64,000 nucleotides of DNA. It comes from DASZRZ01 sp963732925 (GTDB lineage Bacteria; Acidobacteriota; Terriglobia; Terriglobales; Acidobacteriaceae). The translations under genes and the position numbers were made by a program. Below are positions 27,556 to 35,814 of the stretch, in pieces (positions within the stretch are counted from its first letter, which is position 1; every line of letters begins with the position of its first letter). The stretch covers positions 35,555 through 99,554 of the forward strand of contig CAVTBJ010000014.1 of NCBI GenBank assembly GCA_963732925.1, in the 5' to 3' direction. The notes beneath the pieces are model-generated. The model was given only the letters and a program-made list of their open reading frames with translations. It was not told the origin of the DNA and ran no database searches.

Positions 27556-27912
27556 TCAACTTCTTCTGTTTCGTTCAGATCTCCCCGCGACAACGGGATG
27601 CGCAGCAAGGTAATCCTGGGCGTGGGTCATCTGGATGAGAGTGGGGTCGGAATTCTTCCAGGCCGCGAGAAAGTCGGCATACGCTTTCGCGGCAGCCTTG
27701 GAGTCTCCAGCTTTTTCGCTGCTGATGGCAATACCGTAGAGCGCAAAACCGGATCGAGGACGCTCTTTCAACGCTCTTTCGTAAGCTGCCTTGGCATTCT
27801 CCCAGGCCGCTACGGCCAAATCTCGGGTCTGCAGCGCAGGCGGCGTCGCGCTTCCCTGCGCCCCTGCCCTCGTGGGCTGGAACACGAGAAAAGACGCCAA
27901 AGATAACCCCAT
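27556..27912 (-). CDS. Small exported TPR protein or C-terminal remnant of a longer TPR protein
   Basis: From ATG 27912 the product is 118 aa with a possible signal sequence (MGLSLASFLVFQPTRAGAQ) and about two TPR-like helices (AAWENAKAAYERALKERP, then SEKAGDSKAAAKAYADFLAAW). As I recall, very similar phrases end much longer acidobacterial TPR proteins, so this may be a truncated relic that acquired a start. A longer frame to 28155 overlaps DUF4159 antisense and is not credible. Confidence 0.45.
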   Translation of the reverse strand: MGLSLASFLVFQPTRAGAQGSATPPALQTRDLAVAAWENAKAAYERALKERPRSGFALYGIAISSEKAGDSKAAAKAYADFLAAWKNSDPTLIQMTHAQDYLAAHPVVAGRSERNRRS

Positions 27913-27986
27913 CAAGTTCCAGACGAGCAATGCATGCTCGGTCGAGCAATAAATGGAACCTCTCCAGCACTGAGCGGAACAGAAAT

Positions 27987-28814
27987 TCAGTGCGTCATCG
28001 CGTAAATGATGTAGTTGATCCCCACGCGATACCCGAGCGAGGTGAATTTCTCGGGATACTGCGGCAAGTCGGCCCATTCCCAAGAGTCGCCCAGGTCCAT
28101 GTTGTGGCAAATGGCCACCATCACGCGATGGTGATCGTCGTAAATTCCTTTCCACTCGGGATCGTAGCCGTCTTTCTCGTAGGTGCGTCCGCTGCGCAGA
28201 TACTGCAGTCCCGGGACTTGGAAGCGGTGTCCCACATCGTAGATCACGTGAAAAATCGGATCATTGTCGGGAAGATCCACAATCGGCCGGTCGGGAAAGA
28301 TGCGGCTCATACTGGCCATGAAGACTTCCCACTCCTGGGTGCCGTGGAAGTCGTCCACCATCAGGAAGCCGCCGCGCAGCAGGTACTGGCGAATCTTTTT
28401 CGTCTGGGCATCGGTCAGGTCCCAGTGTCCCACTTCCACGGCATAGACCCAGGGCCAGTTGAAGATTTCGTCATTGTCCAGGTCCAGGTTGATGACTTCT
28501 TCGTTCGACCGGGTGCTCAGACGGGTGAGCCGGCGAACGCCCTGCACGAACTGGCGGTCGGCCTTGGGGTAGTCGGTGCCCCAGGTGCGCCGGCGGCGCC
28601 AACCGTAGCTGACCGAGGGATAACGAAGGCGTGCGAACGCCCATTCCGTCTTCTCATTGGCATCGGGAGGCATGGGCGCGGGATCGTCCTGTTCGTCCGC
28701 GTACTGCTCCTCCCCGGATACGGCATGGCGCCACGAACGATAGCCCTGCAAGGCTAACGCACTGGCCAGCAGCGGGAGCAGCAGAAACAAAACGGCAAAA
28801 CGGCGGAGGCGCAT
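27987..28814 (-). CDS. DUF4159 domain protein, exported
   Basis: 275 aa with an N-terminal membrane/signal segment (RFAVLFLLLPLLASALAL). The body has the hallmarks of DUF4159: FARLRYPSVSYG near the start, then YLLRGGFLMVDDFHG and HRVMVAICHNMDLGDSWEW before the C-terminal GINYIIYAM. The fold is thought to be glutamine-amidotransferase-like but without enzymatic assignment. It is common in acidobacteria and planctomycetes, often near MoxR/DUF58 genes. Here the MoxR cluster is 21 kb away. Confidence 0.85.
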   Translation of the reverse strand: MRLRRFAVLFLLLPLLASALALQGYRSWRHAVSGEEQYADEQDDPAPMPPDANEKTEWAFARLRYPSVSYGWRRRRTWGTDYPKADRQFVQGVRRLTRLSTRSNEEVINLDLDNDEIFNWPWVYAVEVGHWDLTDAQTKKIRQYLLRGGFLMVDDFHGTQEWEVFMASMSRIFPDRPIVDLPDNDPIFHVIYDVGHRFQVPGLQYLRSGRTYEKDGYDPEWKGIYDDHHRVMVAICHNMDLGDSWEWADLPQYPEKFTSLGYRVGINYIIYAMTH

Positions 28815-28884
28815 GAGAGTAGCCTCGCTGAGGTTCTCAGCATAGCACAGGTTTTCGCGGCGGAAGGACGCCTTGCGGAACCAG

Positions 28885-28910
28885 CAAATTTCAAAATTTC
28901 AAATTTGAAG
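28885..28910. repeat. Heptad-type AT-rich element at the DedA 3' end
   Basis: CAAATTT/CAAAATTT/CAAATTT/GAAG units with 7-8 nt period. It overlaps the DedA stop codon. It fits the left-arm/right-arm pattern of the other heptad elements but is shorter. Confidence 0.35.
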
Positions 28911-29567
28911 CTTCTCTTTTTCAGCCAGGGACTCACCTGGTTCTTCTCCCGTTGCCATGCGGTTTTTCCAGTGCGTCCACACGAACCACACCACGCCCGC
29001 GATCAGCAGGAGCGCCACCACTTCCTTGAAGTGTTCGAAGTAGGGCTTAATGTTCATCCAGTGCTGGCCCAGCTTCATCCCGATATAGGCCAGCCCGAAG
29101 CACCAGGGCCAGGAGCCTAGAAATGTATAAACATGGAATCGCAGGCGCGGCATGCGGGCGATGCCCGCGGGCAAGGCGATAAATGTGCGGATGATGGGCA
29201 GCATGCGGCCAATCAGAATGGCGGCACTGCCGAACTTCAGAAAGAAATGGTCGGCGTGCTCCAGGTCGCGCCGGCTGAACAGAATGTAGCGGCCGTAGTG
29301 CTCCACCAGCGGACGGCCTCCGAAGCAGCCAATCTCGTAGGCCACCGCCGAACCGAGATTGCATCCCAGGGCCCCCGCCGTCGCCACCCAGAACAGGCTG
29401 AAACGTCCTTGCGAGACCAGGTATCCGGCGAAGGGCATCACCAGCTCAGAGGGCAGAGGGATACACGCCGACTCGATCGCCATGAGCAGAGCCACGCCCG
29501 GATAACCGGAGCCGTTGATAGCCCAGTAGACGAACTGGAAGGCGAGCGCTAAAAGTCGGTTGATCAT
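28899..29567 (-). CDS. DedA family inner-membrane protein
   Basis: 222-aa SNARE-associated/DedA (VTT domain) protein with four to five membrane segments. Family marks are ESACIPLPSELVMPFAG near residue 35, the GALGCNLGSAVAYEIG segment, FGRPL-like GGRPLVEHYG, and GRMLPIIRTFIALPAGIARM. Members act in membrane homeostasis, and some are lipid scramblases for undecaprenyl phosphate or phosphatidylethanolamine. Start ATG 29567. The substrate is not deducible. Confidence 0.87.
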   Translation of the reverse strand: MINRLLALAFQFVYWAINGSGYPGVALLMAIESACIPLPSELVMPFAGYLVSQGRFSLFWVATAGALGCNLGSAVAYEIGCFGGRPLVEHYGRYILFSRRDLEHADHFFLKFGSAAILIGRMLPIIRTFIALPAGIARMPRLRFHVYTFLGSWPWCFGLAYIGMKLGQHWMNIKPYFEHFKEVVALLLIAGVVWFVWTHWKNRMATGEEPGESLAEKEKLQI

Positions 29568-29767
29568 GCAAGGCTTCGGGGTCAGGTTTCAGGCGTCAGG
29601 AGAACATAAGCCAGCAACCACCGGACTGCAAGCGTTTGAGGTCAGCCGGAAACCAGGAATTGAACTCATCATGGGCATTCGTTCCCGGATGTTCTATGCG
29701 GAACGCGAGTCAGTTTGCCGGAGAATCAGGCCCTGCCTCCCTGCGAATCCCGGAGTGGGCCGACTAC

Positions 29768-29995
29768 TCAGAAATCCTGCGACTCCTGGGTAAACGTATA
29801 GCCAGGCAGGCTTGCCCCCTCGGCGCCTTTTTGCACTTTCACCCGGATACTCTCGGTTTGGGCCGCCGTCGAGTCGGCGGGGCGCAGCATGGCATATTGC
29901 GTGAATACTTCGTTGTAGATCTTGGTGACAAGAAAATTGCGGGCGCTCTGGTCATGGCGCCATACCTGACCGAGTTGAATGCTTTTCACCGCCAT
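29768..29995 (-). CDS. Small conserved hypothetical protein, 75 aa
   Basis: From ATG 29995 the product is MAVKSIQLGQVWRHDQSARN and on, a compact beta-rich domain (NFLVTKIYNEVFTQYAMLR) ending in GYTFTQESQDF. It reads like a small soluble beta-barrel protein and has protein-like composition, whereas the upstream extension to 30082 does not. No family is named. About 200 nt without a gene lie on its 3' side before DedA, holding heptad-like sequence. Confidence 0.55.
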   Translation of the reverse strand: MAVKSIQLGQVWRHDQSARNFLVTKIYNEVFTQYAMLRPADSTAAQTESIRVKVQKGAEGASLPGYTFTQESQDF

Positions 29996-30154
29996 GGCAA
30001 TGAGCCTAACCGGGGCGGCTCGGGCCGTCAATAAACAGGCAGATAAGCCCTTCTCCTGAGGACCATGAACGGAAGAAGGCAAATTCCGAAAATTTCAAGT
30101 TTGAAATGGAAACGGGGAAACTCACCCCGGGCGCAATCCGAGAAATTCACTCGC

Positions 30155-30322
30155 TTAGGGGCGCCTCAGGAATCTAAAGTAAAAAGCTGCGAACACCAGA
30201 ACGATGCCGATGTTCACTGTCAGCCGTTCCCAGAATCGGTTTTTGAAGAACACGAAATCTACGCCAACTATGATGGCTGCCATCGCCACCACGTAAAATA
30301 CGACAGCTACCTCTCTGCGCAT
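30155..30322 (-). CDS. Small two-segment membrane protein downstream of hemQ
   Basis: A 55-aa protein. ATG 30322 starts MRREVAVVFYVVAMAAIIVG and the frame ends at TAA 30155-30157. Two hydrophobic helices (about residues 5-25 and 36-48) flank a charged loop FFKNRFWERL, and the tail is FRFLRRP. AGGAG lies 13-17 nt upstream. It begins 39 nt after the hemQ stop on the same strand, so it is probably co-transcribed. Codon choice and the positive ends look like a real small membrane protein. No family is known to me. Confidence 0.6.
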   Translation of the reverse strand: MRREVAVVFYVVAMAAIIVGVDFVFFKNRFWERLTVNIGIVLVFAAFYFRFLRRP

Positions 30323-30361
30323 TTCAGCTAAATTCTCCTCGCCTTGCCTCTCTGCGGTCCG

Positions 30362-31213
30362 CTAATCCTGCGCCGGCAGCTTGCCATCCAGCAGCTCTCC
30401 CAGACGCCCCGCCGGGCAGCGCAGGCCGACGTAGAAGGTCCCGAACAGGGCGTACATGGCGCTGACTTCGTCGAAGCGCATCTCGTAGATCAGCTTTTTG
30501 AAGATCAACGGGTCGTCGGAGAACAGGTCCACGCCCCATTCCCAGTCGTCGAATCCAATGGAGCCAGTGATGATCTGTCGCACCTTGCCCGCATAGCGCC
30601 GGCCCACCAGCCCGTGCTCCTCCATCTGCCGCTGGCGTTCGGCGATGGGCAAGGTGTACCAGTTCTTCTCTTCGCCGCGGCGGCGGTCCATGGGATAAAA
30701 ACACAGATAACGGGAGGGCGGAATCTCCGGGTAAAGCCGCGGCCGCATGGCCTCTTTCTGCCGTTCGAGTGTTTCTTCCACCTCGCGGTTCCATTCCGCC
30801 GTATGCGCTTCAATGCCGCGCTCGGCCAGCGACCGGTACAGCTTCACCGTGGAGTCGTAGAGTCCCAGTTCGATCACCGAAAGATACGAGGTCGCTGGCT
30901 CCAGGAATTCGGAAAGCGCCGTCCGCTGCAGGTCCAGTTCCGCCTGCTTCAGCTCGTCGAAGGAGCCGCGGAAGTGCACCAGCATCAGATCAGCCTTATG
31001 TCCCACTACGGAATAAAGGGCGCTGCGGCGCTGCTCCGCACTTTCCAGTACCGGCACGGCTTCGGCCAGGATCTCGGCCCGCCGCGCCTTCGCCAGCGCC
31101 CGCCACGCCGGGCCGCGGAAGCGCAGCATCTGGTGCAGCACGCTCCACCCTTCCGTGGTCAGGGGAAGGGCGGGCAGTTCAGTCGGTCGAACTTCAGTCT
31201 GTGGAGTCATCAT
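30362..31213 (-). CDS. hemQ: Coproheme decarboxylase HemQ (chlorite dismutase family)
   Basis: 283-aa enzyme that oxidatively decarboxylates coprohaem III to haem b in the coproporphyrin-dependent pathway. The conserved block KNWYTLP...HGLVGRRYAGKV then GSIGFDDWEWGV matches the family. Tyr173 in FYPMDRRRG corresponds to the catalytic tyrosine, and His200 in EEHGLVGR to the proximal haem ligand. ATG 31213 (MMTPQTEV) is chosen, since the longer frame to 31498 overlaps nth. The chlorite-dismutating arginine is not expected in HemQ. It sits next to the hem genes at 32.4-36.6 kb on the opposite strand. Confidence 0.88.
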   Translation of the reverse strand: MMTPQTEVRPTELPALPLTTEGWSVLHQMLRFRGPAWRALAKARRAEILAEAVPVLESAEQRRSALYSVVGHKADLMLVHFRGSFDELKQAELDLQRTALSEFLEPATSYLSVIELGLYDSTVKLYRSLAERGIEAHTAEWNREVEETLERQKEAMRPRLYPEIPPSRYLCFYPMDRRRGEEKNWYTLPIAERQRQMEEHGLVGRRYAGKVRQIITGSIGFDDWEWGVDLFSDDPLIFKKLIYEMRFDEVSAMYALFGTFYVGLRCPAGRLGELLDGKLPAQD

Positions 31214-31304
31214 AGGTCGCCTGTTTGCAGCCCACCATTGTAATTGCTGGCGAGTTCCTTCGTGATCTTTGTGGCCTTTGTGGTAAAAGCATTTACCAGA
31301 AGCT

Positions 31305-32189
31305 ATGCCGCGCGGAACCATAACCCGGCAGCCATCGCGAAGCGGACGCCACGAGGGCGCAAAGCGTTCCAATCCTGCACTCTCCAAGTCTTCTTCCGCC
31401 ACAGCCGGCAAGCGCGCATCTGCCACCGACCGGCAGATGCCGTCCCGCAAATCCTCCAAGGCGAAGGCCAAACCTGCCAAGGCAAAGTCAGGGGCCAAAC
31501 TGCCGGGAAATTACGACCCTCTTGCCCGGGAGCGCGTTGCCGGGATCCTCAAGCGCCTCGACCAGACCTATCCCGGCGTCACCTGCGCCCTGCAGCATCG
31601 CAACGCATGGGAGTTGCTGGTTGCAACCATCCTCTCCGCCCAGTGCACGGATGTGCGGGTGAACATGACCACTCCCGCGTTGTTCCGCAAATATCCTACG
31701 ATCGAGGACTTTGCCAGGTTGCAGCCGCAGGAGCTCGAACCCGACATCCGCTCCACCGGCTTCTTTCGCAACAAGTCGAAGTCGCTGGTGGGCGCAGCCA
31801 AAAAGATCCTGGGCGATTATGGCGGCCAGGTGCCGGACCAGATGGATCAACTCCTGACCATCCCGGGCGTGGCCCGCAAGACCGCCAACGTTGTCCTTGG
31901 AACATGGTTCAAGAAAAACCAAGGCGTGGTGGTCGACACCCACGTCCAGCGCATTGCGCGCCGCCTGGAACTCACCTCCAATATCGATCCCGGCAAAATC
32001 GAGCAGGACCTGATGCGGATCATCCCCCGTCCCAAGTGGACCGATTTTTCCCACCAGATCATCTGGCACGGCCGCAAGCTGTGCATGGCGCGCTCGCCCA
32101 AGTGCGTGGAGTGCCCGCTGGAAAACCTATGCCATGCGGCGGATAAAACCTGGTCCACCGTGGATGTTTACCCACAGGCCAAGCTGTAA
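31305..32189 (+). CDS. nth: Endonuclease III
   Basis: DNA glycosylase/AP lyase removing oxidised pyrimidines, 294 aa. The helix-hairpin-helix LLTIPGVARKTANVVLG holds catalytic Lys192, and Asp211 is in VVDTHVQR. The 4Fe-4S ligands Cys260-267-270-276 are at the C-terminus. Compared with the 210-aa norm it has an extra 65-residue N-terminus rich in Lys, Arg, Ser and Ala (KSSKAKAKPAKAKSG), probably disordered and DNA-contacting. An internal start near Met45 cannot be excluded. It is divergent from hemQ. Confidence 0.92.
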   Translation: MPRGTITRQPSRSGRHEGAKRSNPALSKSSSATAGKRASATDRQMPSRKSSKAKAKPAKAKSGAKLPGNYDPLARERVAGILKRLDQTYPGVTCALQHRNAWELLVATILSAQCTDVRVNMTTPALFRKYPTIEDFARLQPQELEPDIRSTGFFRNKSKSLVGAAKKILGDYGGQVPDQMDQLLTIPGVARKTANVVLGTWFKKNQGVVVDTHVQRIARRLELTSNIDPGKIEQDLMRIIPRPKWTDFSHQIIWHGRKLCMARSPKCVECPLENLCHAADKTWSTVDVYPQAKL

Positions 32190-32354
32190 AGCCAAAGTCT
32201 GCAGTCTGAATCTTCGTTCCGATTCAGCATCGTTGATGTTCACTCCCAGCCAGCCCCCGGGTCCACGTTCGTCCCTGTAAGTCCCGGGCTAAGCCGTCTT
32301 GCCTTTTCCGGCTTTGGCTGTGTCGTTCGTCACATCCTTCCGGCTTCCCCGGGC

Positions 32355-32360
32355 TATAAT
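32355..32360 (+). promoter_or_regulatory. -10 box (TATAAT) of the hem operon
   Basis: Perfect TATAAT whose last bases overlap an in-frame ATG at 32359. A transcript would begin near 32367, so translation of hemX must start downstream, best at ATG 32422. No consensus -35 is seen. Confidence 0.45.
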
Positions 32361-32421
32361 GGCTCCCAGTATTTCCAAGCTACAGCGGGTAGAGCCGCAG
32401 GAGAGCCCGCAACCTAACTTC

Positions 32422-33240
32422 ATGCCACTGTTGTGGTTAAAAGTCGCGGTCGGATTTTACGCCTTCGGCCTCATCTACTCTCTCGTCGGCTTTCGCTGGC
32501 CTTCGGCATTCATGAGCCGCATGGTGGTTCCGGTGATGGGCGCCGGGGCTATCTTCCACCTGGTTTCGCTGGTGGAAGGCTTCGCCCTGGGTTCGGGCGG
32601 GGTCACGGTGGTTTCCATCGAGGACTCGGAGTCCATCCTGGCTTTCCTGATGCTGATGGCGTTCCTGATCGCCTACGCCAAGTACCGCACCCCGTCGCCG
32701 GGAATTTTCATCTTTCCCCCCGTATTCCTCCTGACCCTGGCCACCACGCTCGGCCGCCAGCCGGTGATGTTCGCCTCGCCCGTCGTGCGCAACGGCTGGC
32801 TGGCCGTGCATATCGCCCTTATTTTTGCAGGATATGCCGCGCTCTTCCTGAGCTTTGCCGCCAGCTTGCTTTATCTGTTCCAGGAGCGCGCGCTGAAGTC
32901 CAAACATCCCGGTGGCCTTACCGCGCGTTTGCCTTCTCTGCAGATGGTGGATGAGATCGGCTATCGCGCCCTGCTGTTTGGCTTCCCCTTCATGACCCTC
33001 GGACTGGTAGCGGGGGCGGTCATCGCGCAGTCCAGCTACGGGCCGAGTTACTTTACCGATCCCAAGGTTCTGCTGTCGTTGGCCATGTGGGCGGTATACA
33101 TGGTTCTGCTCTACACTCGCTGGAACTCGGGATGGCGCGGGCGGCGGGCGGCTTACCTGGCCAGCTTTGTAGTGATCGTCGCCCTCAGCGCATGGATTGC
33201 CAACTACTTCAGCGGTATCCACAGGCTGGTCGCCCCATGA
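32422..33240 (+). CDS. hemX: Cytochrome c assembly (CcsA/HemX-type) membrane protein
   Basis: Polytopic protein, about 272 aa and eight membrane segments, of the CcsA/CcmC/HemX family. It lies directly before hemA, as HemX does in Gram-positives, where it tunes GluTR levels. Other members handle haem for cytochrome c. Conserved histidines occur in AIFHLVSLVEG and LAVHIALIFAGY. The stop overlaps the hemA ATG (ATGA). Start ATG 32422 (MPLLWLKVAVGF) is preferred because a TATAAT overlaps the upstream ATG 32359. HemX versus CcsA cannot be settled from sequence alone. Confidence 0.8.
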   Translation: MPLLWLKVAVGFYAFGLIYSLVGFRWPSAFMSRMVVPVMGAGAIFHLVSLVEGFALGSGGVTVVSIEDSESILAFLMLMAFLIAYAKYRTPSPGIFIFPPVFLLTLATTLGRQPVMFASPVVRNGWLAVHIALIFAGYAALFLSFAASLLYLFQERALKSKHPGGLTARLPSLQMVDEIGYRALLFGFPFMTLGLVAGAVIAQSSYGPSYFTDPKVLLSLAMWAVYMVLLYTRWNSGWRGRRAAYLASFVVIVALSAWIANYFSGIHRLVAP

Positions 33241-34712
33241 AATTTCAGCTCCTCGGACTGAACCACCGCAGCGCGCCCTTGGAAGTCCGGGAACGCCTCG
33301 CCATTTCCGAGGCCCGCTTGGGAGAAGCCTTGGGGCGCCTGGTGCGGCATCCCGGGGTGCGGGAAGGCTTGATCCTTTCCACCTGCAACCGCATGGAAGT
33401 GGTGGCGCACACCAGCGACGGCCACGCCGACCTGCGCGGCTTTCTGCGGGAATACCTGCAAGTCGACCCCGCGATCTACGAGCCCTCGCTCTATGAATAT
33501 CGTGCCCAGGATGCCGTGCGCCACGTGTTCCGCGTGGCCTCCAGCCTGGACTCCATGGTCGTGGGCGAGCCCCAGATCCTGGGACAGGTGAAGGAAGCCT
33601 ACGTGGCCGCGCGCGCTCTTGGCGCGGTGAATTCCAATCTCGACGTGTTGTTGACGCGGGCTTTTACCGTCGCCAAGCGGGTGCGCAATGAAACTGCGGT
33701 GGCGACCTCCTCGGTCTCGGTGGCGTCGGTTGCCGTGGACCTGGCCAAGAAAATCTTCGGCAACTTGAGCGGCAAAGTCATCTACCTGGTGGGCGCGGGC
33801 AAGATGACCGAGCTGGCAGCGCGCCATCTGGTGGCCCACGGCGCGGGAACCATGTTCGTGTCCAACCGGACGTTCGAACGCGCTGAGAAGCTGGCGGCCC
33901 GCTTCCAGGGCAAGGCGCTGCTGTTTGAGCAGCTCTACGACACCGTCGATCAGGCCGACATCGTCATCACCTCCACGGGCGCGCCCCACACGGTCTTCCG
34001 CCGCAGCCACTGCGAGCTGTTCCTGGCCCGCCGCAAAAACCGGCCCATGTTCTTTATCGACATTGCCGTCCCCCGGGACGTCGATCCCGAAGTCAACAAG
34101 CTGGACGGCATCTTCCTCTACGATATTGATGATCTGCAGACCATGGTTACCTCGCATGTCTCGGACCGCAGCCGCGAGGCCGCCCGGGCCGAAGAGATCG
34201 TTGCCGAAGAGGTCGAGCGCTTTACCGTCCGCGTGCACACCCAGCAGGTGGTGCCAGCCATCGTTTCTCTTCAGAGTCACCTGGAGACAATCCGCCAGGC
34301 CGAGATCGACCGCGTCCGCGGGCGCCTGGGGACGCTCAGTCCAGAACAGGAAATCGCCATCGACGCGCTCACCCGCGGCATCGTGAACAAGATCATGCAC
34401 ACGCCCATCCGAGCCCTCAAGACGGCCGCCCGGGAACAGCAGGCGACGACCGTGCTCGACGTCTTTCGCCGCATCTTTAATCTCGACAACCTCAACGAGC
34501 CTCAGGCGGGCACCCTTTCCGCGGCGGCCTCCGCACCGGGGTGCGCCGGTGCTTCGCCGCGCCGCAAGGACACGGATTTCTCCCTCCGGCAGAAAATCAG
34601 TGTCCAGGAACAGGCCCCGCCCAAGACAAAGCCGCAGGCCGAAGCGCCAGCGTCTACGGAAACACCGGAAACGGCGGAAACAGACGCCGCCGGCAAGCAG
34701 GTCCGGAGCTGA
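33237..34712 (+). CDS. hemA: Glutamyl-tRNA reductase
   Basis: First enzyme of the C5 tetrapyrrole pathway, reducing glutamyl-tRNA to glutamate-1-semialdehyde, 491 aa. Catalytic Cys50 lies in LSTCNRMEV. GLNHRSAPLEVRE, the SLDSMVVGEPQILGQVK block, NADPH-binding VGAGKM and the FFIDIAVPRDVDPEV segment are present. The C-terminal 60 residues are a Pro/Ala/Glu/Thr-rich extension not usual in the family. ATG 33237 overlaps the hemX stop, and the stop overlaps the hemC ATG by one base (TGATG). The three are evidently one operon. Confidence 0.95.
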   Translation: MKFQLLGLNHRSAPLEVRERLAISEARLGEALGRLVRHPGVREGLILSTCNRMEVVAHTSDGHADLRGFLREYLQVDPAIYEPSLYEYRAQDAVRHVFRVASSLDSMVVGEPQILGQVKEAYVAARALGAVNSNLDVLLTRAFTVAKRVRNETAVATSSVSVASVAVDLAKKIFGNLSGKVIYLVGAGKMTELAARHLVAHGAGTMFVSNRTFERAEKLAARFQGKALLFEQLYDTVDQADIVITSTGAPHTVFRRSHCELFLARRKNRPMFFIDIAVPRDVDPEVNKLDGIFLYDIDDLQTMVTSHVSDRSREAARAEEIVAEEVERFTVRVHTQQVVPAIVSLQSHLETIRQAEIDRVRGRLGTLSPEQEIAIDALTRGIVNKIMHTPIRALKTAAREQQATTVLDVFRRIFNLDNLNEPQAGTLSAAASAPGCAGASPRRKDTDFSLRQKISVQEQAPPKTKPQAEAPASTETPETAETDAAGKQVRS

Positions 34713-35653
34713 TGGCGAAACTGCGTATCGGTTCCCGGGGATCGCAGCTCGCGCTCTGGCAGGCCAACCACATTGCCGGCGAACTCCAGCAGCGCGGGCA
34801 CGAAGTTGAAGTCGAGGTCATCAAGACCACCGGGGACAAAATCACCGATGTGGCCCTGGCCAAGGTCGGCACCAAGGGCATGTTTACCAAGGAGATTGAA
34901 GAGGCCTTGGTAGAGCGCCGTGTCGACCTTGCAGTGCATAGTCTCAAAGACCTGCCCACCGAACTGGCTCCCGAGTTCGAGATTGCCGCCATTACGCGCC
35001 GCGAAGACCCCCGTGATGCCCTGGTCTCCCGTCATTTTGGTTCCATTGACGATCTTCCCCAGCGCGCACGGGTGGGCACCAGCAGCCTGCGGCGGCAGGC
35101 GCAACTGCTGGCGCTGCGTCCCGACCTGAATGTTTTCCCCTTGCGGGGCAACGTGGATACCCGCCTGCGCAAGCTGGAAGACGGTGAATTCGATGCCATC
35201 CTGCTTGCCTATGCCGGACTGGCGCGGTTGGAGCGAACCCAACTGGTGCGCGCGGTCCTGCGCCCCAACATCATCTGCCCGGCGGCGGGACAGGGAGCCC
35301 TGGGGATCGAGATTCGCGCCGGGGACAGCGACGTCCGCTCCGCCATCGGATTTCTGAATGATCCGGAGACCCAGGCAGCCACAGTGTGCGAACGCGAACT
35401 GCTGAACGCGCTGGGTGGCGGCTGCCAGGTTCCCATTGGCGCCTACGCCGAGCGCTATCGCGGCGGATTGCGATTGACCGCGGTGGTGGCCCGTCCGGAT
35501 GGGTCGGAAGTGATTCGCGAATTCCAGAAAGGCAGTGACCCTCGTGAGCTGGGAAAGCGTACCGGCGAGGCCCTGCTCCAACGCGGTGGCACGGAGATCC
35601 TGCGCGATGTGTACGCGCCTCAGAACCTGACTCCGGCTCCGCAGCAGCCATAA
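34712..35653 (+). CDS. hemC: Porphobilinogen deaminase
   Basis: Hydroxymethylbilane synthase, 313 aa, polymerising four porphobilinogens. Catalytic Asp80 is in HSLKDLP, and the dipyrromethane-cofactor cysteine Cys238 is in LGGGCQVPIGAYA. GSRGSQLALWQ near the N-terminus and PLRGNVDTRLRKL complete the signature. ATG 34712 shares a base with the hemA stop. The spacer to hemD is 161 nt and contains a GTCATTC dispersed repeat. Confidence 0.95.
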   Translation: MAKLRIGSRGSQLALWQANHIAGELQQRGHEVEVEVIKTTGDKITDVALAKVGTKGMFTKEIEEALVERRVDLAVHSLKDLPTELAPEFEIAAITRREDPRDALVSRHFGSIDDLPQRARVGTSSLRRQAQLLALRPDLNVFPLRGNVDTRLRKLEDGEFDAILLAYAGLARLERTQLVRAVLRPNIICPAAGQGALGIEIRAGDSDVRSAIGFLNDPETQAATVCERELLNALGGGCQVPIGAYAERYRGGLRLTAVVARPDGSEVIREFQKGSDPRELGKRTGEALLQRGGTEILRDVYAPQNLTPAPQQP

Positions 35654-35655
35654 CT

Positions 35656-35702
35656 CGCGTCATTCTGAGCGAAGCGCCGTCAGGCGCGGAGTCGAAGCTT
35701 CT
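35656..35702 (+). repeat. Dispersed GTCATTC repeat, copy D
   Basis: Reads GTCATTCTGAGCGAAGCGCC then GGCGCGGAGTCGAAG, directly after the hemC stop. The following 110 nt to hemD show no other feature. Confidence 0.5.
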
Positions 35703-35814
35703 TGCCTCTTCTGCGTTTCGCTGGATCCTCGACCGTGCGTGCTGCATCGCCTGATAAGATTCTGAAGACGCCTTTGCGCGCCTGTAGCAATCCTCTTTCG
35801 GATCGACGACCGAC

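Noticed and set aside
31214..31498. N-terminal extension of hemQ to 31498
   Set aside because: It overlaps nth antisense and adds 95 residues unlike any HemQ N-terminus. The MMTPQTEV start fits the family.
32359..32421. Upstream start codon for hemX at ATG 32359
   Set aside because: The ATG overlaps a perfect TATAAT box and would lie upstream of the expected transcript start. ATG 32422 begins at the first membrane helix.
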